From contig JAJFHG010000011.1 of the NCBI GenBank assembly GCA_021775735.1, positions 1 to 46,777 of the forward strand: 46,777 nt of DNA, read 5' to 3'. The notes beneath the pieces were generated by a model. It did no database searches. It saw nothing but the letters and a program-made list of their open reading frames with translations, and was not told where the DNA came from. Each line of letters opens with the position of its first letter. Position 1 is the stretch's first letter. Below, piece by piece: positions 42,823-46,777 of the stretch. Position numbers and translations under genes: made by a program. The DNA is from Hyphomicrobiaceae bacterium. Its GTDB lineage: Bacteria > Pseudomonadota > Alphaproteobacteria > Rhizobiales > Hyphomicrobiaceae.

Positions 42823-42868
42823 TTTTGGTACACAAAATTCTCGATTTTGGTACACAGTTTGGGACACA
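42823..42868 (+). repeat. Three short direct repeats upstream of the integrase
   Basis: TTTTGGTACACA occurs at 42823-42834 and 42845-42856, spaced 22 bases apart, with a variant TTTGGGACACA at 42858-42868. They lie six bases and more upstream of the integrase ATG. They may be arm-type recombinase sites, an autoregulatory operator, or part of the attachment site. Confidence 0.55.
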
Positions 42869-42874
42869 AACGCA

Positions 42875-44491
42875 ATGGCAAGCAAGCCATCAGCTTCCTA
42901 TCTACAAGAACGAAATGGGTGGTTTCACTACCGCCGGCGCGTACCGCACGATGTCAGTTTGGTCATCGCAGTTGAAACTTGGAAAAAGTCGCTGAAGACC
43001 AAGTCTCAGCGTGAAGCTGAAGTCGCATGTCGTGCATTAGCCGTAGAACACGACAGAATAATTACTCGCGTTCGGCAGCTGTCGGACTTAGAGTGCTACA
43101 ACGCCCTTCTGAGGCGCCGAGATCACTTCTACGAAACGCCTCACGATCAAAAAGTTGCAGACCAGGCCAACCAAGCAGGAGATGCCGCCTTTGATACCTT
43201 CGAAAAATTGATCAAGAACGCTGAGAAAAGACTCTACCTCCTTCCAGTCGATGTCAGAGATGCTATCCAAAACGCAGGCGGCCTGGAAAATTATTACCAG
43301 AATTTCCAGAGCGCGCGAGCGTCCTACCACACCGATCAAATCAGTATTCCTCTGCAAACTGAATTCGGAAACCTCTCGTCCGAACAAGGAGAGATTCTAG
43401 AAGCGCCACTGAAGGTTCGTGCCAAACACCTTGCACAGCGAGAACAACACCTTGAAAAGCTTGGACTGTTAAATTGTATCGAAACCCAAGAAAACGACCC
43501 AGACAACCCACGCATCAAAACAGCGACCGCACAATGGTTTGAAGATCGCAAACAAAATGCCATCACGCAAAATCGGCACACCACGGCCATCAATCGGTTT
43601 GTTGAAAAGTTTGGTAACGTCCCCGTTCAAGGCGTGACAAAGGAAATGTGTCGCACATACATAAAAACAATTGAAGCACTTCCAGATAGTCGATCTATGC
43701 CAAGCAAGTTACGGGGCCGACTTCACGATCCTGATCCCTCTCTGGCACACATAGCCCCCTCAACTGTTGGGCGGCACCTTTCCTCGATCAAGGCACTATT
43801 TGGATACTGCATAGCAAGAAGCTGGCTCATATCAAATCCCGCCACTGGAATTCGCATTGCATCGGGCCAAAGGCCAAAATCACAACGGCGACGTTCATTC
43901 ACAATTGAAGAGCGGACAATACTGCTTCAACGAGCTTCGTTAGAATATGGACCGACTTCAGACGTTGCGTGGTTTATACGCCTCACTGCATACACAGGCG
44001 CGCGCCTTGAAGAGCTTGCTCAACTCGCTAAAGACAATGTAATTCAATGTGAAGGGATTTGGTGTATCGAGATCAATGATAAAGACGGGCGACACGTCAA
44101 AAATGAATCTAGCATCCGCCACGTCCCCATTCATAGCGACATCTGTACTGAGTTCTTGGCTTGGTTGAAAGATCAGCCAGGCCCTTTGATTTTTGATTTT
44201 GTTAAGCGAGATTCAATAGGTCGATTTGCAAATAACGCGTCTGGTTTTTTTGCAAGGCTCATGGATAGAGCAGGTCTAACAGATAAGACTCTCGTGTTTC
44301 ACTCATTTCGGCACACATTAAAAACTGAAATGAATAGATCAGGTATTGATAGCGATGTCCGCCGACTAATCTTAGGTCATGGGGCGAAGGACCCACATGA
44401 TCGTTACGGCGAATATCCGATATCCTCCCTCGCCAAAGAATTTGAAAAACTTAGTCCAATGTTTAATGCATTTATTTCCAATGATAACTAA
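42875..44491 (+). CDS. Tyrosine recombinase/integrase
   Basis: Site-specific recombinase of 538 residues that inserts and excises a mobile element. The N-terminus (NGWFHYRRRVPHDVSLVI) is a DNA-binding arm domain of the type seen in such integrases, with a helical core-binding domain from about 205 to 310. The catalytic domain shows Arg in YTGARLEELAQL, His-x-x-Arg at 476-479 (HSFRH), His502 in LILGHG, and the nucleophile Tyr511 in DPHDRYGEY. Length and architecture are normal, so the enzyme may be functional. It follows three direct repeats and adjoins an interrupted GT2 gene. Confidence 0.9.
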   Translation: MASKPSASYLQERNGWFHYRRRVPHDVSLVIAVETWKKSLKTKSQREAEVACRALAVEHDRIITRVRQLSDLECYNALLRRRDHFYETPHDQKVADQANQAGDAAFDTFEKLIKNAEKRLYLLPVDVRDAIQNAGGLENYYQNFQSARASYHTDQISIPLQTEFGNLSSEQGEILEAPLKVRAKHLAQREQHLEKLGLLNCIETQENDPDNPRIKTATAQWFEDRKQNAITQNRHTTAINRFVEKFGNVPVQGVTKEMCRTYIKTIEALPDSRSMPSKLRGRLHDPDPSLAHIAPSTVGRHLSSIKALFGYCIARSWLISNPATGIRIASGQRPKSQRRRSFTIEERTILLQRASLEYGPTSDVAWFIRLTAYTGARLEELAQLAKDNVIQCEGIWCIEINDKDGRHVKNESSIRHVPIHSDICTEFLAWLKDQPGPLIFDFVKRDSIGRFANNASGFFARLMDRAGLTDKTLVFHSFRHTLKTEMNRSGIDSDVRRLILGHGAKDPHDRYGEYPISSLAKEFEKLSPMFNAFISNDN

Positions 44492-44718
44492 CAATCAGTA
44501 GCTTGCAAGAAACCCTAGAAGTAGTTTTCTCCTCTCATCAATTTTGATTAGCATCGCTGCTCTAGTACAGCATCCGCTCTTCATCGAAAAGCCGACATAA
44601 TTGCCTTGGTTTCACCAAGTCCGCTAAGGGCCATGAGCGGACAAAACCATGGTGGGATTCACCAGGGGTCATAAGTGCGGCAAACTTTTGTCATCGTGAA
44701 TAAATGAGCGGCCGTTTC
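44492..44718. other. Noncoding gap with an inverted repeat
   Basis: No gene is supported between the integrase and the next gene. A 7-bp inverted repeat GTCCGCT (44619-44625) and AGCGGAC (44636-44642) encloses the ten bases AAGGGCCATG, and a short CTTGG-TTTCA-CCAAG hairpin precedes it. Neither is followed by a T-run, so this may be a repeat element or structured RNA rather than a terminator. Confidence 0.35.
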
Positions 44719-45369
44719 TCACCGAAAGCGATCTCGCAAATAGTCAAATAGTTCGCTAGCCAAAGATTGATGCTTAATCTCCGAACCGGGTACAATGCCG
44801 CGACCGTCTGTACGCGGGTCACCCGCATACATTCGTTCCCACCAGCGCTCGGCCCCTTCAATGGCGACGTCGATGGGAACACCTTCACCGTCAGCGTTTC
44901 GGATCAACAGAGAATCAAACCAAATGCAGAAGTCCAATATCCGGTCATCACTGCTCTGAAATACGCTCAGACTGTGGCTCGCACTTTCATTGCCAGGAGG
45001 CCAATCGAGGCTGACGCGACCAGCAATTTCAGCGAGGGTCTTGTCATGCACATCGAAAAACTCCCAACCATAGATTGGCTGCCCGCCGAAGGATTCAACA
45101 ACACGCAACAACTCTTCGAGTGCAAATGATTTGACAACTTCACGCTCGCTCTCATGCTGTGTTTGACGCAATGATGCGACAACACGTGTGACGGGGTGTA
45201 AAAGCAGTTGATACCGGGAATCTGTTGGCGCTGGCCCTACTTCAGGGAGCGTCAGAATGTTGAACGTCGCAGACCCAATTTTGCGATCCGGGTCCACCTC
45301 AAAACCAAGCAAATCTGCTTCATTGAGCAACGTGTCTAAGCCGTTCCTCTGTTGGTCGGTAAAACTCAT
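44719..45369 (-). CDS. Hypothetical protein of the accessory region
   Basis: I do not recognise this 216-residue soluble protein. It is acidic overall, has no signal peptide or membrane segment, and shows alternating beta and alpha stretches: LQTQ and REVVKSFALEELLRVV, then GGQPIYGWEFFDV, LDWPPGNES and LDFCIWFDSLLIRNADG, with a tryptophan-rich helix GAERWWERMYAGD. The start ATG 45369 follows GGGAGAGATT, a strong ribosome site. It lies between the integrase and the cysteine-rich secreted protein, with both minus-strand neighbours spaced 50 bases or more. An immunity or accessory role is possible; nothing in the sequence shows it. Confidence 0.7.
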   Translation of the reverse strand: MSFTDQQRNGLDTLLNEADLLGFEVDPDRKIGSATFNILTLPEVGPAPTDSRYQLLLHPVTRVVASLRQTQHESEREVVKSFALEELLRVVESFGGQPIYGWEFFDVHDKTLAEIAGRVSLDWPPGNESASHSLSVFQSSDDRILDFCIWFDSLLIRNADGEGVPIDVAIEGAERWWERMYAGDPRTDGRGIVPGSEIKHQSLASELFDYLRDRFR

Positions 45370-45424
45370 AATCTCTCCCGAGATTTATTTACAGATCTTG
45401 GCTTACCGGAATACGTTCCCTACC

Positions 45425-45916
45425 TCAGGAGGCACAACCGAGTTCTTCCACTTTTTTTACTTTGCAATCAGTGATGCATTTCGTGATCACACGTGCGGCA
45501 ACGTCATAACCGGCAGCAAATCCCCGACAGAAACCTTCGCATCCTCCGACTTTGGCCAACTGTTGACATTTTGGCGATTGTGACTTTGCCCGCTTTGGCT
45601 CGAGCGAATGATCCCGCGCAGGTGCACGACCAGCAGACGATCGACCCCCGAACTGGCAATTGTTTGGACATGTTTCCGGCAGCGCCGCATATGTTGCGAG
45701 TTTGCTGAACGCCAGAGCACGTGAAATCTGCATATCCAGCGGATGCGTCGGTGTCGCTGGAATCACGTTTGCGGTCGTAGCTCTATAGCAATAGCAATAC
45801 CAAGGCGGTACCTTCATTGCGTGGCTTGTTCGATGGACGTACCAGTCGCCTGCAAACGCCGAGGCTGACCAACCTAGTACCATAGACAATACCAAGAGTC
45901 TTATTGAGTTCTCCAT
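45425..45916 (-). CDS. Secreted ten-cysteine protein of unknown function
   Basis: A 163-residue exported protein. The signal peptide is MENSIRLLVLSMVLGWSASA followed by FAG. The mature part contains ten cysteines, in pairs CYC, CPNNC, KC, GGCEGFC, KC, DC and GC, so five disulfide bonds are possible. The second half is rich in Lys and Ala. No known fold is recognised. ATG 45916 is chosen because GGGAG lies upstream; an in-frame ATG-like start at 46000 would add 28 residues before the signal peptide. A perfect palindrome at 46000-46015 lies 84 bases upstream. The RSSAGRAP string is accidental; no tRNA is present. Confidence 0.65.
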   Translation of the reverse strand: MENSIRLLVLSMVLGWSASAFAGDWYVHRTSHAMKVPPWYCYCYRATTANVIPATPTHPLDMQISRALAFSKLATYAALPETCPNNCQFGGRSSAGRAPARDHSLEPKRAKSQSPKCQQLAKVGGCEGFCRGFAAGYDVAARVITKCITDCKVKKVEELGCAS

Positions 45917-45999
45917 GGTTATGCTCCCTGAGCTGACCACACAGTCAGAATCCACAACTACCCCACGTTCGTGTGGCAAAGGATTTGAAGGACAGAGCA

Positions 46000-46015
46000 T
46001 GTTCCAACCGGAACA
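46000..46015. promoter_or_regulatory. Palindrome upstream of the ten-cysteine protein gene
   Basis: TGTTCC-AACC-GGAACA: two 6-base arms around four bases, 84 bases before the ATG at 45916. It could be an operator. It is not the GTTC-N7-GTTC direct-repeat site of alphaproteobacterial LexA. Confidence 0.35.
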
Positions 46016-46069
46016 TTCAAACTGTTACGTAGGGAACAACGCCCTCTACGTGGGTTTCAATGCGCGAGG

Positions 46070-46303
46070 TCAGAAGAGATTATGCCCATAGCGCTCGTCT
46101 TTTTCTGTTCGGGACGACAAGGCTTCACTTTTACGACACAGATCACGCATTTGGCTAGGAACGCCACGCGGCTTGTTGTGAAACTGGTTGTTGATCCGTT
46201 CAGGACTTCCGAATGCCAAAGACTTACGTACTCGCGAGCCGCAACTTTGAATTTTCTGGCTGATTGAGCTCAGCGGTTGACCTTTTACAACTGCGGATTT
46301 CAT
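46070..46303 (-). CDS. Uncertain small ORF
   Basis: A 77-residue ORF, basic, with no recognised motif and no ribosome site before ATG 46303. The frame stays open for 20 further codons upstream (reading YLYWWQADYAC just before the Met), then meets TAA at about 46364, which hints at a decayed or frameshifted gene. It is in the otherwise empty 45917-46450 stretch. Treat as doubtful. Confidence 0.25.
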   Translation of the reverse strand: MKSAVVKGQPLSSISQKIQSCGSRVRKSLAFGSPERINNQFHNKPRGVPSQMRDLCRKSEALSSRTEKDERYGHNLF

Positions 46304-46450
46304 GCATGCATAGTCCGCTTGCCACCAATAGAGGTAGTTGCTTATACGCTGACGCCACGGCTGTTAAGGTCCAGCTGACGACCATCGCAGCTGCAATTTT
46401 TGTTGGTCGGTTTAGGTAGTAGAAGCGGAAATAGTTTCGTTATCTTTTTT

Positions 46451-46720
46451 TCAACAAAAGAAAAACCGGAAATCAACTTTGAGAATACGGCTCAATTGCA
46501 TCAAGCCGGATTCGGAGGTTCTTTTTTCTCCACATTCTATTTTACTCAATTCGCCAGGACGTAAGTGCATTAACTTCTCTAAGAGTTTAGGAGAAAATCC
46601 AAGTTCGATGCGCCGTCCCTTAATCTTTTTTCCGACACGTGCATCAACAGATTTCATAAGTTTGGAATTAGGCGCAGGTCGATTTTTTGCATAACGCTCA
46701 ATCAAAGTGACAGCATTCAT
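46451..46720 (-). CDS. XRE-family HTH regulator
   Basis: An 89-residue DNA-binding protein. The helix-turn-helix core is VGKKIKGRRIELGFSPKLLE, then LRPGELSKIECGEKRTS and LMQLSRILKVDFRFFF, the classic XRE/Cro pattern. The first 28 residues are an extension rich in Asn and Pro. It is complete for the HTH but ends directly after it, so it has no effector domain. ATG 46720 follows AAGGCC at a suitable distance. Regulators of this type are common on mobile elements; the target is unknown. Confidence 0.75.
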   Translation of the reverse strand: MNAVTLIERYAKNRPAPNSKLMKSVDARVGKKIKGRRIELGFSPKLLEKLMHLRPGELSKIECGEKRTSESGLMQLSRILKVDFRFFFC

Positions 46721-46777
46721 GGCAAGGCCTTGAAGGCCCTCTATACGCTCGATAGATGGATTCTCTCTTGGTAGTTT

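Noticed and set aside
45600-45660. Peptide string RSSAGRAP, which often comes from a tRNA gene read as protein
   Set aside because: I looked for cloverleaf features on both strands; the T-loop and anticodon arms are absent. The string sits inside a coherent secreted protein.
1-46777. CRISPR array
   Set aside because: No regularly spaced identical repeats of 20-40 bases were seen, and no cas gene is present.

Overview
The window reads as chromosomal DNA of an alphaproteobacterium, most likely of the order Hyphomicrobiales (Rhizobiales). The evidence is an Irr-type Fur regulator next to a fabA-fabB-fabI cluster, an Irr-box-like palindrome in front of a ferric-iron ABC transporter, a rhizobial-style secreted cysteine-rich protein, ATP-dependent PEP carboxykinase and a PCuAC copper chaperone. 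No rRNA, tRNA or CRISPR array was found. The order is an inference; no phylogenetic marker was compared.

Left part (1-12.8 kb): an M50 site-2 protease, an orphan PAS-like histidine kinase, the iron transporter pair fbpA-fbpB behind a predicted Irr operator, an AsmA-family envelope protein, then on the minus strand glpD with a structured leader and a PCuAC chaperone gene with a possible cysteine-rich upstream ORF. CoaBC and a dUTPase carrying a histone-H1-like tail follow on the plus strand.

Middle part (12.9-25.4 kb): cysK; a minus-strand four-gene cassette (GNAT-like protein, acyl carrier protein, AMP-forming ligase, type III PLP decarboxylase) resembling the accessory enzymes of exosortase systems but with no exosortase nearby; moeB; a 2-hydroxyacid dehydrogenase; an SH3 protein; irr divergent from fabA-fabB-fabI; and murI.

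Right-centre (25.4-41.7 kb): a copper P-type ATPase whose N-terminus is a Cys/His tail rather than an HMA domain, a CoA-transferase with an extra C-terminal domain, a DsbD/ScsB-like thiol reductant exporter with a small membrane partner, a type I secretion ABC-MFP pair, pckA, and a signalling group (LuxR response regulator, hybrid kinase, FIST sensor). A 40-residue lipoprotein lies just beyond.

Right end (41.9-46.8 kb) is accessory. The C-terminal stub of a glycosyltransferase 2 stops at about 42,775, next to a tyrosine integrase with triplicated upstream repeats. Beyond are poorly conserved genes: a hypothetical protein, a ten-cysteine secreted protein and an XRE regulator. This looks like an integrated element that interrupted a GT2 gene, with its far end outside the window.

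The recurring functional themes are metals (iron: fbpAB, irr; copper: PCuAC, CopA, ScsB-like), lipid and envelope synthesis, and redox or nutrient signalling.
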